Of a stretch of 64,000 bases of DNA, positions 9,127 through 21,011 are shown piece by piece. A program made the translations under genes and the position numbers. Position 1 is the stretch's first letter. Every line of letters begins with the position of its first letter. The DNA comes from Rhodanobacter sp. MP7CTX1. Its GTDB lineage: Bacteria; Pseudomonadota; Gammaproteobacteria; Xanthomonadales; Rhodanobacteraceae. Where the stretch lies: contig NZ_JACHCN010000001.1 in assembly GCF_014205795.1 (NCBI RefSeq), positions 124,001 to 188,000 on the forward strand. Reading direction: 5' to 3'. The notes beneath the pieces were generated by a model. That model saw nothing but the letters and a program-made list of their open reading frames with translations, was not told the DNA's origin and did not search any database.

Positions 9127-11040
9127 ATGCTGCAGGCAATACGTAACAAAATGCATGGGTGGCCGTCGGTCATCCTTCTGGGCGTTTGCGTTTTGGCGAT
9201 GTCGCTCTTTGGCATGGAGAGCTACTTCACATCGCATGAAGACTCCTTCGTGGCGAAGGTCGGCAAGCATGAGATCACCCCGCAGGATTACCAGGATCGG
9301 ATGAACCAGTTGCGGCAGCAGGCAAGCGCCGATCAGGGAGATCATTTCGATCCGAGCATTTTTGAAAAGCCTGAGGTGAAACAGCAAGTGCTTGACGGCC
9401 TGGTCGACCAGCAGCTGCTGCTCAAGGCCAATGATGACTGGGGTATGCGGGTGTCAGATCAGGCCGTGCGCGACTACATCGCGGCGATCCCCGCGTTTCA
9501 GTTGAACAATCAGTTTGACCCGACCACGTACCAGACATGGCTGGAAAGCCAACGCAAGTCGCCGCAGACCTTCGAGAACGAAATTCGCGCATCGCTGGCA
9601 ACCCAGCTGCTGCCGGATGCCGTCACCGACAGCACCATCGTCGGCGATGCCACGCTCGACCGCTTCCTCAGTCTGGTCAGCCAGCGTCGCGACCTGCGTT
9701 ATTTCGTGCTGCCACGACCGGCCCTGGCCGATAGCACGGTCAGCGATCCGGAGATTGAAACTTTCTACAAGGCTCATCAGGCCGACTACATGAATCCCGA
9801 GCAGGTCTCGGTGAAATACATTGAAGTCAATGGTGCCGATCTCAAACCGGATGCCGCGCCGAGCGACGATGAGTTGAAGAAGCGCTACGAAAAAGAAAAA
9901 CAGCGCTTCGTGCAGCCCGAGCAACGGCTGGTCTCGCACATCCTGATCAACGTGCCGACCAATGCCACCCCGGACCAGCAGAAGGCCGCGCTGGCCAAGG
10001 CCGAGAAAATCGCGGCCGAAGCAAACCCCGGCGATTTTGCAAGGCTGGCCGAACAGGACTCCGAGGATTTGGGCTCCAAGCGCCAGGGCGGCGACCTGGG
10101 CTGGCTGGAAAAAGGCGTGACCAACCCGGCGTTCGATGCGGCCATGTTCACGCTGCAGAAGGGTCAGATATCCAAGCCCGTACTGTCACCCGATGGCTAT
10201 CACATCATCTTTCTGCGTGATGTTCGCAGTGGTGCATCCAAGCCGTTTGAAGAAGTGCGCGCTCAACTGGTCAAGGAGGCATCGGTTGGCGAGCAGGACC
10301 GCAAATACAACGACGTTGCCGGCAAGCTGTCCGACAACACCTATCAGAACCCGTCGTCGCTCGAACCGGCGGCAACCGCCATGAATCTGCCGATCAAGAG
10401 CACGGGGATGTTTTCGCGCAAGGGTGGCGACGGCCTGGCCGCGAACCCGAAGCTGGTCGCTGCGGCATTTGGCGACGACGTGTTGGTCCAGGGCAATAAT
10501 TCCGGGCTGATCGAGCTCGGTACTGATCACTCGGTGGTAATCCACGTCGACAAGCACGTGTCGGCTGCCGTCCGTCCGCTGGCCGAAGTTCGCGCTGATG
10601 TGCAGAAGCGGATCCTTGACGAACGCGCCATGGCGGCCGAAAAGAAGCAGGCCGATGACCTGCTCGCGCGCCTGAACAAGGGTGACGCGATGGCCGCCGT
10701 CGCGGCGTCCGTCGGGGCCAGCATCAAGACCGCAAATGAAGCGGTTCGTCGGGACGACCAGCAGCCCGCCGTGCCGGCGCCCTTGCTGAAGCAGGCGTTC
10801 CTGTTGCCGCACCCGGCAGCGGGCAAGTCGCAGTTCGCCGCGGTGGACATGCAGGACGGCAGCTACGCTCTGCTGGCGCTGGACAAGGTGCAGGATGGCG
10901 ATTTGTCCAAGGTCGCACCGGGAGAACGCGACGCGCTGCGCCAGCAGATGACCCAGGCTTATGGATCCGAAGCTGTCCGCGAACTGATCAACGTGTTGCG
11001 GGAAAAAACCACGATCAAGATCAACAAGACCCAACTGTAA
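9127..11040 (+). CDS. ppiD: PpiD-like membrane-anchored periplasmic peptidyl-prolyl isomerase
   Basis: The 637-residue protein begins with a short cytoplasmic N-terminus and one membrane helix (about 13-30), followed by a large periplasmic part. This contains a SurA-type chaperone region and one parvulin rotamase domain (about 265-360, from VSHILINV to GYHIIFLRDV). That is the PpiD layout of the SecYEG-associated periplasmic chaperone. ATG 9127 is chosen over the in-frame 9094 because GGAAGA lies before it and homologues begin MLQxIR. It follows hupB as in many gammaproteobacteria, with the tRNA pair between. Confidence 0.93.
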   Translation: MLQAIRNKMHGWPSVILLGVCVLAMSLFGMESYFTSHEDSFVAKVGKHEITPQDYQDRMNQLRQQASADQGDHFDPSIFEKPEVKQQVLDGLVDQQLLLKANDDWGMRVSDQAVRDYIAAIPAFQLNNQFDPTTYQTWLESQRKSPQTFENEIRASLATQLLPDAVTDSTIVGDATLDRFLSLVSQRRDLRYFVLPRPALADSTVSDPEIETFYKAHQADYMNPEQVSVKYIEVNGADLKPDAAPSDDELKKRYEKEKQRFVQPEQRLVSHILINVPTNATPDQQKAALAKAEKIAAEANPGDFARLAEQDSEDLGSKRQGGDLGWLEKGVTNPAFDAAMFTLQKGQISKPVLSPDGYHIIFLRDVRSGASKPFEEVRAQLVKEASVGEQDRKYNDVAGKLSDNTYQNPSSLEPAATAMNLPIKSTGMFSRKGGDGLAANPKLVAAAFGDDVLVQGNNSGLIELGTDHSVVIHVDKHVSAAVRPLAEVRADVQKRILDERAMAAEKKQADDLLARLNKGDAMAAVAASVGASIKTANEAVRRDDQQPAVPAPLLKQAFLLPHPAAGKSQFAAVDMQDGSYALLALDKVQDGDLSKVAPGERDALRQQMTQAYGSEAVRELINVLREKTTIKINKTQL

Positions 11041-11091
11041 TGGGTTCGTTGCAATAATCATGAGCAGTGGCCTTGCGGGGCCGCTGCAAAT

Positions 11092-11126
11092 AAAAAAGGG
11101 GCGGCTAATGGCCGCCCCTTTTTTAT
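11092..11126. terminator. Bidirectional terminator between ppiD and fabI
   Basis: A six-A run, the stem GGGGCGGC/GCCGCCCC with loop TAATG, and a six-T run work in both directions and serve the convergent genes ppiD and fabI. Confidence 0.9.
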
Positions 11127-11154
11127 CGCCGTACGCGTCAACAGAACGGCAGCT

Positions 11155-11940
11155 TCAAATACCGGTCATGCCGATAATGTTGTAGCCAGCGTCGACGTGG
11201 GTGACTTCACCGGTGATTCCCGAAGCGAGATCCGAACACAGGAAAGCGCCGACATTGCCAACTTCGTCGATGGTGACACTGCGGCGCAGTGGTGCATTCT
11301 CATCGACGTGATCGAGCATCTTGCGGAAGTTCGCGATGCCGGCGGCAGCCAGTGTCTTGATCGGGCCGGCCGAGATCGCATTGACACGTGTGCCCTCCGG
11401 GCCGAGGTTGAATGCCAGATAGCGCACATTCGCCTCGAGACTGGCCTTGGCCAGCCCCATCACGTTGTAGTTGGACAATGCGCGTTCGGCACCCAGGTAG
11501 GTCAAGGTGAGAATGGAGCCATTTCGGCCGGCCATCATCGTTCGTGCCGCCTTGGCCAGTGCCGCCAGACTGTAGCTGGAGATGTCGTGCGCGATGCTGA
11601 AGTTCTCGCGCGTCAGATGGTCCAGATACCCTCCCTGGAGGGCCTCGCGCGGGGCGAAACCCACCGAGTGCACGAGTACGTCGAACCCGTCCGTCCAGTG
11701 CTTGCCGAGTTCGGCGAACAGGCTATCAATCTGTGCGTCTTCGGCAACGTCGCAGGGCAGCACGATGTTGGAGCCGAACGTGTTGGCCGCTTCCTCGACG
11801 CGATCTTTCAGGCGATCGTTCTGATACGTGAAGGCAAGTTGCGCGCCCTCGCGGTGCATCGCGTTCGCAATGCCCCAGGCGATCGAGCGTTGGCTGGCGA
11901 TGCCGACGACCAGGACACGCTTGCCATGCAGGAATCCCAT
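11155..11940 (-). CDS. fabI: NADH-dependent enoyl-ACP reductase FabI
   Basis: The 261-residue short-chain dehydrogenase-type reductase carries out the last step of fatty-acid elongation. The catalytic residues are Tyr148, Tyr158 and Lys165 (YNVMGLAK, the Y-x6-K spacing of FabI), with the cofactor-binding segment [13 protein letters not shown] near 13-25. A strong ribosome binding site GGAGGA precedes the ATG. It is the triclosan-sensitive type of enoyl reductase. A second, unrelated enoyl reductase gene, fabV, lies at 50316-51521. Confidence 0.96.
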   Translation of the reverse strand: MGFLHGKRVLVVGIASQRSIAWGIANAMHREGAQLAFTYQNDRLKDRVEEAANTFGSNIVLPCDVAEDAQIDSLFAELGKHWTDGFDVLVHSVGFAPREALQGGYLDHLTRENFSIAHDISSYSLAALAKAARTMMAGRNGSILTLTYLGAERALSNYNVMGLAKASLEANVRYLAFNLGPEGTRVNAISAGPIKTLAAAGIANFRKMLDHVDENAPLRRSVTIDEVGNVGAFLCSDLASGITGEVTHVDAGYNIIGMTGI

Positions 11941-12055
11941 GCGTCCTCCAAAGGTTGATAGCGCGCCTCAGAGATGTAGCCAGCGGAGTCTAGCAGGGCG
12001 ACCCGCGCGGGCTGTATCCAAGCGACGCGGCATGGCTTGCCTGCCTGCCTGCCCT

Positions 12056-13273
12056 TCAGTTGGCCTCGCTCACCATGAGCACCTGACCGGGCTTCACTGT
12101 TTGCCCATGCAGATGATTCCAGCGTTGCAGCTGTGCGATGTTGACGGAGTACAAGTGGGCGATCTGCCACAGACTTTCGCCCGATTTGACGGTATGGGTC
12201 TTTGCCGGCGCTGTCGCTGTCGGTGAGCGGGTCGCTGGAACCGACAAGGCGGCGCTGCTGCCCACCGAGGTGGTGAGGCGACTATCCGCCGTGACGAGAG
12301 ATGATTGATCAAGCAGGGCGTCGCGAAATTGCTGGACATGGTTGGCCGGCAGCAGCAGGTACGAGGCGGCATCCGTATCAACCATGTCGCTACGGAATGC
12401 CGAGTTGAGGCTCTTCATTGAATCCACCGAGATGCCGGCATGATCGGCAGCCTGCGTGATCGGCATCGAGTGCGAAATCTTCACCTGCACCAGATGTTGC
12501 TCGTTCGGCAGCGTGGGCAGGCTGACGCCGAAGCGGGCAGGTTCGCGGACCACGCAGGCCATCGCCAGCAACTTGGTCAGGTGCTCGCGGGTCACACTGC
12601 GCACAGGCCATTTTGGAATCACTGGCTCGTCCGGTGGCATACCGCGTGCCTTCACGAGTTTGCTGATGTTGAATTCACCGGCGTTGTACGCGTAGTCGAC
12701 CACGCGCCAGTCATGAAACTCGTCATGGTATTGCTTGAGCAGTTTCATCACGGCGTTGGCGGAGGCATCCACATCAAGCCGGCCATCGTAGTGACCGTCC
12801 ACGCGCAGTCCGATGGAGCCGGCCGTGGCCGGCATGATCTGCCATATGCCTGCGGGCCTGTTTTTGCGGCCCGCCACCGGTTGAAAGTAGCTCTCGATCC
12901 AGGGCAGCAGGACAAATTCGCCAGCGACGTCATAGTGGGCAGCTACTTCCTGCACGTAGGTCAGTCGCGGCAACGCCTCACGCAGTTGACTCTCGAACTG
13001 CTCCGGGTTGTGCGTATAACGCTTGGCCCAGGCCAGCACCGCAGGGTCGGCATCACAATCGGTCATGCCAAAGCTGCCGCGCAATTGATCCCACAAATCG
13101 GTGGTTTGCGGCGCCGCCACAACGAGTTCTGCATGAGGCGCGATACCGTTTTCAACGGTCACTGGCGGTGCCGCGATGGCCACGGGTTTGTGCGGCCTCT
13201 GCGAGGGTGCGGTGGCGCACGCGGCCAGCAGGATCGACAGTGCCAGCGGCACGAATTGAAGTCGTTTCATCAT
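12056..13273 (-). CDS. mltD: MltD-like membrane-bound lytic murein transglycosylase with one LysM domain
   Basis: This 405-residue lipoprotein has a signal ending in the lipobox LLAAC (Cys19), a transglycosylase SLT domain (about 105-230) with catalytic Glu127 in LPWIESYF and the substrate motif GIWQIMPAT, and a single C-terminal LysM peptidoglycan-binding domain (about 358-403). E. coli MltD is larger and has two LysM domains, so this is a short form. The start ATG at 13273 overlaps the gloB stop (ATGA), indicating translational coupling; the frame is open further upstream but those codons lie inside gloB. The order mltD-gloB-methyltransferase-rnhA-dnaQ matches E. coli. Confidence 0.92.
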   Translation of the reverse strand: MMKRLQFVPLALSILLAACATAPSQRPHKPVAIAAPPVTVENGIAPHAELVVAAPQTTDLWDQLRGSFGMTDCDADPAVLAWAKRYTHNPEQFESQLREALPRLTYVQEVAAHYDVAGEFVLLPWIESYFQPVAGRKNRPAGIWQIMPATAGSIGLRVDGHYDGRLDVDASANAVMKLLKQYHDEFHDWRVVDYAYNAGEFNISKLVKARGMPPDEPVIPKWPVRSVTREHLTKLLAMACVVREPARFGVSLPTLPNEQHLVQVKISHSMPITQAADHAGISVDSMKSLNSAFRSDMVDTDAASYLLLPANHVQQFRDALLDQSSLVTADSRLTTSVGSSAALSVPATRSPTATAPAKTHTVKSGESLWQIAHLYSVNIAQLQRWNHLHGQTVKPGQVLMVSEAN

Positions 13274-14037
13274 TGGCGGAACACATCCTTGGCTCCGCGA
13301 ACGGCGGCAAAACGCGCGACCCGATCGTTGTCGACGCCGTGCTGACGCCGACACCAGTCGGCGACCGGGTCGCTATCGACGCGCAGAAACGGATTGGTGG
13401 CCAGCTCGCTGGCCAGCGAGACCGGCAGAGTAGGGCGGTTGCTGTCGCGCAACGCACCGACCTCCCGCAGACGCGCGTGCAAGTCGGGATTGTCCGCATC
13501 GATGGTGATCGCAAAACGTCCGTTGGCCGCGGTGTATTCGTGGCCGCCGCAGACTTGGGTATCTCCCGGCAAGATCGACAGACGGTCCAGCGAGGCGAGC
13601 ATCTGTGCCGGCGTGCCCTCGAACAGCCTGCCACAGCCGAGACTGAACAAGGTGTCGCCGCACAACAGAACGCCATTCCCGACGTAAGCGATATGGCTGA
13701 GGGTATGTCCGGGAATCTCGATCACCTCGAAGCGCAGGCGCGGCGCCACAAGTTCTACCCAGTCGCCGTCCCGTACGCGTTGTGTCGCTTCCATGATGCG
13801 TTCATCGACGGGCGCGTACACCGGCACGTCGTGGTGAGCGCGCAGCCCGGCCACACCGCCGATGTGATCGTGATGATGATGGGTCAGCAGAATCGCGCGC
13901 AGTTGCAGTCGCCGCTCGGCAAGCGCGTGCTCGACGACAGCCGCATCGCCCGGATCGACGACGATGGCGTTTCCGTCATCATCGTGCAGCAGCCAGATGT
14001 AGTTGTCAGCAAGTGCCGGTAACGGTACGAGATGCAA
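13270..14037 (-). CDS. gloB: Hydroxyacylglutathione hydrolase (glyoxalase II)
   Basis: This metallo-beta-lactamase-fold enzyme hydrolyses S-lactoylglutathione to lactate and glutathione in methylglyoxal detoxification. The metal site THHHHDHIGG is at 52-61, and later metal ligands lie in GHTLSHIAY and CGGHEY. I place the start at TTG 14037 (leader CGGAG eight bases before), giving 255 residues that begin HLVPLPALADNYIW like the family. A GTG at 14085 in the same frame would add 16 residues of unlikely sequence. It runs opposite to the methyltransferase gene and overlaps mltD by four bases. Confidence 0.93.
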   Translation of the reverse strand: MHLVPLPALADNYIWLLHDDDGNAIVVDPGDAAVVEHALAERRLQLRAILLTHHHHDHIGGVAGLRAHHDVPVYAPVDERIMEATQRVRDGDWVELVAPRLRFEVIEIPGHTLSHIAYVGNGVLLCGDTLFSLGCGRLFEGTPAQMLASLDRLSILPGDTQVCGGHEYTAANGRFAITIDADNPDLHARLREVGALRDSNRPTLPVSLASELATNPFLRVDSDPVADWCRRQHGVDNDRVARFAAVRGAKDVFRQ

Positions 14038-14250
14038 TATGAGCTCCGTTGCGTTGGATTGACGACCGGGCAACCATCCGGGCACGCATTGAGCGACCGA
14101 CTATAAAGAGCCTGGGCTGTCGACTCGTTAGCTAAATGTTAACAAATCGGGTGGTTGTTCAGCTGCGTGCGGTGGTTCCGTTCGACCTGTGATCTGCTGC
14201 CTGTCGTCAGCCGTTACACTCTTGCAATAGATTCAGACTGGACCGAATGC

Positions 14251-14937
14251 ATGCTTCAACGCGATCAAGACATCTATGCCAGTGCGCCCTTGCGCCGACT
14301 GCTGGATGATCAGATGCGCGCGATGGCACCTGACTTGCAGCGCTGTTTTGGCGCGCACGCACTGCTCGTCGGTGCCTCAGCCAACGACGCCCCACCGGCA
14401 CGCTTGATGTTCAGCTGCTGGACCCGTCTGCGGGTGGATGAGGGCAGGTACCGGGGGGATCTGCAGGCCGCAACGGACGAGCCGCTGCCGTTCCTCGATG
14501 ATGCGTTCGAACTGGTCATGCTGCGACATGCGCTCGAGGTGGTGGCGGAACCATCCGCCGTGCTTGCCGACGCCATCCGCGTACTGGCTCCCGGCGGTGT
14601 GCTGGTATTGACAGGTGTGCACCCGCTCAGTGGTTGGGCACCGTGGTTCTACTGGCGCGCGCGTGGCACACGTCCTGTTTTGCAGCTCCCGCTGCGGCTC
14701 ATGCAGGTCATGCAGGGGGCAGGTTTGGACATTGAGCGTGTGCGACGCGTCGGCCGTATCTTTCCTCGCACGACAGCGGCTGGCCCTGAAGGTATCAGCG
14801 CATGGGGCGGTGGCTATGTGCTGATTGCGCGCAAGCGACACCGCGCGGCGACGCCGCTGCGGATCAAACCGGTGCCGCTGCGGGTGCCGGCGAATAGCCA
14901 GCTTTCGCCCGGTACCAGGCGTAGTTCGGTACTTTGA
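14251..14937 (+). CDS. SAM-dependent methyltransferase, YafS-like
   Basis: The 228-residue protein has a class I methyltransferase C-terminal half: an acidic loop, LPFLDDAFELVMLRHALE (post-I region), then VLAPGGVLVLTGVHP. The glycine-rich SAM loop is weak (LLVGAS instead of GxGxG), as in YafS-type proteins. The substrate is unknown. It sits between gloB and rnhA exactly where yafS sits in E. coli, 25 bp before rnhA. ATG 14251 (MLQRDQDIYA) is preferred to the upstream 14155 because family members begin near here; no strong ribosome binding site decides it. Confidence 0.8.
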   Translation: MLQRDQDIYASAPLRRLLDDQMRAMAPDLQRCFGAHALLVGASANDAPPARLMFSCWTRLRVDEGRYRGDLQAATDEPLPFLDDAFELVMLRHALEVVAEPSAVLADAIRVLAPGGVLVLTGVHPLSGWAPWFYWRARGTRPVLQLPLRLMQVMQGAGLDIERVRRVGRIFPRTTAAGPEGISAWGGGYVLIARKRHRAATPLRIKPVPLRVPANSQLSPGTRRSSVL

Positions 14938-14962
14938 TTTTACGATCCTAATGTGAGTAACG

Positions 14963-15421
14963 ATGAGCGAAGTGGAAGCGTTTACCGACGGTGCCTGTCT
15001 GGGCAATCCGGGTCCGGGCGGTTGGGCTGCGTTGTTGCGTGCCAGCGGCAGCGAGCGCATGGTCGCTGGCGGCGACCCGGCTACGACCAATAACCGCATG
15101 GAATTGATGGCGGCCATCGGCGCACTTGAGGCGCTGAAGCGGCCGTGTCGGGTGCTGCTCACCACCGACTCGCGCTACGTGATGCAGGGCATCGAGGAGT
15201 GGGTGCCGAAGTGGCGCGCGAATGGCTGGCGCACGGCTGACAAGAAGCCGGTGAAAAATCAGGACCTGTGGCAGCGATTGTCCGATGCAGTCAGCACCCA
15301 TCAGGTGCGTTGGCAGTGGGTGCGTGGCCATAACGGGCATGCGGAAAATGAAAGGGTCGATCAGGCCGCACGCGAACAGGCAGAACTCATGAAGCTTGGG
15401 CTGATGAAGGCCAGCGCATGA
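14963..15421 (+). CDS. rnhA: Ribonuclease HI
   Basis: The 152-residue enzyme degrades RNA in RNA-DNA hybrids. All four metal-binding carboxylates are present: Asp9 ([11 protein letters not shown]), Glu47 (NRMELMA), Asp69 (TTDSRYV) and Asp133 (ERVDQAA). The length is typical (E. coli 155). It overlaps the dnaQ start by four bases (ATGA), as expected for a coupled pair in replication. Confidence 0.97.
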   Translation: MSEVEAFTDGACLGNPGPGGWAALLRASGSERMVAGGDPATTNNRMELMAAIGALEALKRPCRVLLTTDSRYVMQGIEEWVPKWRANGWRTADKKPVKNQDLWQRLSDAVSTHQVRWQWVRGHNGHAENERVDQAAREQAELMKLGLMKASA

Positions 15422-16131
15422 GGCAGATTGTCCTCGACACGGAAACCACCGGTCTTGAAGTTCGCCAGGGTCATCGACTGATTGAAATTGCCTGCGTCGA
15501 AATGGTCGAACGCAGACTGACTGGCCGGCACTACCAGACCTATCTCAATCCTGATCGGGCGATCGACGAAGGCGCACGCCAGGTCACCGGCATCGAGGAC
15601 GAGTTTCTGCTCGACAAGCCGCGCTTTGGCGAAGTAGTGGACGAGTTCCTGGCCTTCATCGATGGCGCCGAACTGATCATCCACAACGCCAGTTTCGACG
15701 TCGGATTCCTCGATGCCGAACTATCGCGTCTGAACACCGGGGCTGGTCGCATCGCTGATCGCTGCAGCGTGCTCGACACGTTGGTGATGGCCCGTGAACG
15801 TTATCCCGGCCAGCGCAACAGCCTCGATGCCTTGTGCAAAAGACTGGGGGTAGACAACTCACGCCGCGATCTGCACGGCGGCCTGATCGATGCCCAGCTG
15901 CTGACCGATGTCTATCTTGCGATGACCTCGGGACAAGTGGGATTCGAACTGAGTTTTGAAGGCGCGACCGAGCAACACGACAACGTGTTGTCGGTGCCGG
16001 TAGTCTTGCTTGCGCGCCCGCGTGTTTTGCGTGCCAGCGATGACGAACGGGTGCGGCACGAACAGCGTCTCGATGCGCTGGACAAAAGCACTGGTGGCAA
16101 AAGCGTGTGGCGTCAGCTGATCGAGTCGTAG
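15418..16131 (+). CDS. dnaQ: DNA polymerase III epsilon subunit, 3'-5' proofreading exonuclease
   Basis: The 237-residue DEDDh exonuclease has ExoI Asp7 and Glu9 (LDTETTG), ExoII in [11 protein letters not shown], and ExoIII with His153 and Asp158 (LHGGLIDAQ). The C-terminal tail binds the alpha subunit. The start overlaps the rnhA stop. The length matches E. coli epsilon (243). Confidence 0.97.
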   Translation: MRQIVLDTETTGLEVRQGHRLIEIACVEMVERRLTGRHYQTYLNPDRAIDEGARQVTGIEDEFLLDKPRFGEVVDEFLAFIDGAELIIHNASFDVGFLDAELSRLNTGAGRIADRCSVLDTLVMARERYPGQRNSLDALCKRLGVDNSRRDLHGGLIDAQLLTDVYLAMTSGQVGFELSFEGATEQHDNVLSVPVVLLARPRVLRASDDERVRHEQRLDALDKSTGGKSVWRQLIES

Positions 16132-16157
16132 CGGCTGGCGAAACTCAGAGGGCTTAC

Positions 16158-16859
16158 TCAGCTACAACGTACGATGATCACCGTGACATTGTCATCGCCA
16201 CCACTGTCGAGTGCGCTGAGCAGCAGCTGATCGACGCACTCTTGCGCTGCCAGATCCGTGCGTGCAACGGTGCGCGCGATCGATGCATCGTCGACGCCTT
16301 CGGTCAGGCCGTCGCTGCACAGCAGAAAGCCCATACTCGGCTCCAACTGTCCGCGTGCCATGCCGATGTGCAACTGTTCGGTTGCCGTCACACCGAGCGC
16401 CTGCGTCAGCACGTTGCGCTGTGGGTGATGTGATGCCTTCGCCGGATCAAGTTGGCCCGCTTCGACGAGTGCCTGCACCAGCGAATGGTCGTGGCTGATC
16501 TGTCGCAGCTCGCGCTTCCACATGTAGATCCGGCTGTCGCCCACCCATGCCACTTCGTAGCTGTCGGTGGTCAGCCTCAGCGCGGCAATCGTGGTGCCCA
16601 TCGGTAGTACATCCAGGCTGCCGCGGGTATGCGCAAGCAGTCGCTCGCCGGCGCCATGCACGGCATCGATCAAACTGTGTCCGCGCGTGACCAGGTCGAC
16701 CATCGCGTCACGCACCAGGGCCGAGGCCACTTCGCCATGCTGATGACCACCCATGCCGTCCGCCACTAGAAACAACCCAAGTGAGGCGTCGGCGTAATAG
16801 GTATCTTCATTGCGCGTGCGGCGCAGGCCGACGTGCGTTCCGTGTCCGAATTCGATCAT
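16158..16859 (-). CDS. PP2C-family serine/threonine protein phosphatase
   Basis: The 233-residue protein carries the metal-dependent phosphatase motifs in order: RRTRNEDTYY, VADGMGGHQHGE, PMGTTIAAL, WVGDSRIY, LCSDGLTEG and GGDDNVTVIIV. The aspartates in VADGMGG, CSDGL and GGDDN coordinate the metals. Stp-type enzymes of this size counter Hanks-type kinases, but no kinase is adjacent. The start at 16859 (MIEFGHGTHVG) fits the domain boundary; longer in-frame starts would translate the repeat region and are rejected. Convergent with dnaQ. Confidence 0.9.
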   Translation of the reverse strand: MIEFGHGTHVGLRRTRNEDTYYADASLGLFLVADGMGGHQHGEVASALVRDAMVDLVTRGHSLIDAVHGAGERLLAHTRGSLDVLPMGTTIAALRLTTDSYEVAWVGDSRIYMWKRELRQISHDHSLVQALVEAGQLDPAKASHHPQRNVLTQALGVTATEQLHIGMARGQLEPSMGFLLCSDGLTEGVDDASIARTVARTDLAAQECVDQLLLSALDSGGDDNVTVIIVRCS

Positions 16860-17294
16860 GAGCTGTCTGGTGAGGCCGAGGTGTGCAGCATGCCCCATGT
16901 GATGTGATGGGCGCAAAAGAATCTGCGGATGGATGGGGTAGAGGTGTAACTCATGAGGCACGTCTGTTAGCGCGTCGGCTTCTTTGCTCCTCCCCCTGCT
17001 TGCAGGGGGAGGTTGGGAGGGGGTGAGCTTTTGATCTTCGGGAGCGAAGAGCGACCCCACCCCAACCCTCCTCTGCGAGCGGGGGGGCACGGCTGTGCAG
17101 CTTGAGGGTTCTTCGTGACGGTCATCATCAGGAAAGCAGAGCGCGTTTTTTATGCGTTGAGGCGACGTCCGCTGCACGGGGGATTGTTCACCCCATCCAT
17201 GGGGTTCACCCCTACGCGCTGCGCGCTTCGGGGCCAGCCTGCGGCTGTCCGAATTCGTTCCAGACGAATTCGTCGAACCCCCGAGGGCCCTCGT
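16860..17294. other. Intergenic region between the phosphatase and tRNA-Ser
   Basis: About 430 bp without a credible gene. It holds one copy of the dispersed palindromic repeat (16984-17087) and, from about 17200, GC-rich palindromic pieces leading into the inverted duplication at tRNA-Ser. Open frames here have no recognisable product. Confidence 0.6.
16984..17087. repeat. Dispersed composite palindrome, copy 1
   Basis: TTGCTCC, a CCCCCTGCTTGCAGGGGG hairpin and a G-rich stretch are followed by a spacer (GCTTTTGATCTTCGGGAGCGAAGAGCG) and an inverted, decayed second half. It is closely related to 63374-63490 and to the half copy at 54637-54685. It looks like a REP-type non-autonomous repeat. 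Confidence 0.7.
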
Positions 17295-17438
<144 letters not shown>

Positions 17439-17491
17439 AGAGGGGTGCGCGTGGTCCGCGCGAGCCGGCAAGTTTACGCGGTAGGCGCAAT

Positions 17492-17525
17492 GGAGACAAG
17501 CATACCGAGCGGTGGGCTTGTCTCC
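17492..17525. repeat. Inverted repeat downstream of ppsA
   Basis: GGAGACAAGC and GCTTGTCTCC flank an inner ACCG/CGGT hairpin, 12 bp past the ppsA stop. No T-run follows, so it may act as an mRNA 3'-end hairpin. Confidence 0.5.
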
Positions 17526-17537
17526 TGGGCGATAGGA

Positions 17538-19910
<2,373 letters not shown>

Positions 19911-20170
19911 GGGGGGTGTCTCCTCAAGAGCTTTTAATAGAAGTGGGTCGGGGTGTGCAGGCTGATGCGGCAGTCAGACCAGAAACGGGCTGCAAAGGAC
20001 TGGTATTGTCCGCTGTGGATGGTGCGAAGCACAAGAAGACCATTGCGTGGTCTTGTCGTGCCAACTGCATACCAGTCAGGTGGCGGTCAATCGGCGACAG
20101 CGTTTTGCGCTTGCGTTAAGGTGATAACCGCTTGCCCTTGATAGATGCACCCCAGCGATCAGGCCACTGT

Positions 20171-20986
20171 ATGCAACGAACGGTTTACTTCATCTCCGAC
20201 TCCACTGGTATTACCGCGGAGACGATCGGCAACAGCATCCTGGCGCAGTTCGAGGGCGTGCAGTTCGACAAGCATCGACTGCCGTTCACCGATGACGCGC
20301 AGAAGGCTGAAGCAGCCGCGCTGCGGATCAAGACGCGTTATGCGCAAACCGGCGAACGGCCGATCGTGGTCAATACGATGGCCGAACGCGCGCTGTGCGA
20401 CATCGTGGCTGCCAGCGGCGCGCTGATGCTGGATGTGTTCGCGCCGTTCATCGGTCCGTTGGAGGATGAACTTGGCACCAAGCGTTCCGGTGCGGTCAAT
20501 CGTTCGCATGGCATGGTTGATTTCGACAAGTACGAGGCGCGCATCAATGCGACCAATTACGCGCTCTCGCACGATGACGGCATGGATGTGGATTACGCGC
20601 AGGCCGACCTGATCCTGGTCGGCGTATCGCGTTCGGGCAAGACGCCGACCTGCCTCTACATGGCCTTGCATTATGGGGTCAGCGCCGCCAACTACCCGCT
20701 GACCGATGATGATCTGGACAAACTTGAGCTGCCGGCGCGTCTTCGTCCCTACCGCGATCGCCTGTTTGGCCTAACCATCGAAGCGCAACGGCTGGCGCAG
20801 ATTCGCGAGCAGCGTCGTGCCGGCAGCAAATATGCCACCTTGCAGCAATGCCGCTGGGAGTTGGAGCAGGCCGACAAGTTGATGCGCCACGCCGGCATTC
20901 CGAGCCTGAATACCACGCATGTCTCGATCGAGGAGATTGCCAGCAAGATTTTCGACCGCTTCGGTATCGAGCGGACCATGTTCTGA
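20171..20986 (+). CDS. ppsR: PEP synthase regulatory protein (bifunctional kinase/pyrophosphorylase)
   Basis: The 271-residue DUF299 protein has the N-terminal signature TVYFISDSTGITAETIGNS and a P-loop-like GVSRSGKTPT near residue 155. Family members phosphorylate a Thr of PEP synthase in an ADP-dependent way, inactivating it, and reverse this with phosphate. The divergent neighbour ppsA is the expected target. ATG 20171 (MQRTVYF) is chosen because conservation starts there; the in-frame TTG at 20132 would add 13 unsupported residues. Confidence 0.95.
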   Translation: MQRTVYFISDSTGITAETIGNSILAQFEGVQFDKHRLPFTDDAQKAEAAALRIKTRYAQTGERPIVVNTMAERALCDIVAASGALMLDVFAPFIGPLEDELGTKRSGAVNRSHGMVDFDKYEARINATNYALSHDDGMDVDYAQADLILVGVSRSGKTPTCLYMALHYGVSAANYPLTDDDLDKLELPARLRPYRDRLFGLTIEAQRLAQIREQRRAGSKYATLQQCRWELEQADKLMRHAGIPSLNTTHVSIEEIASKIFDRFGIERTMF

Positions 20987-21011
20987 ATGAGTTCTGGAGT
21001 TTGTGTTGCCG

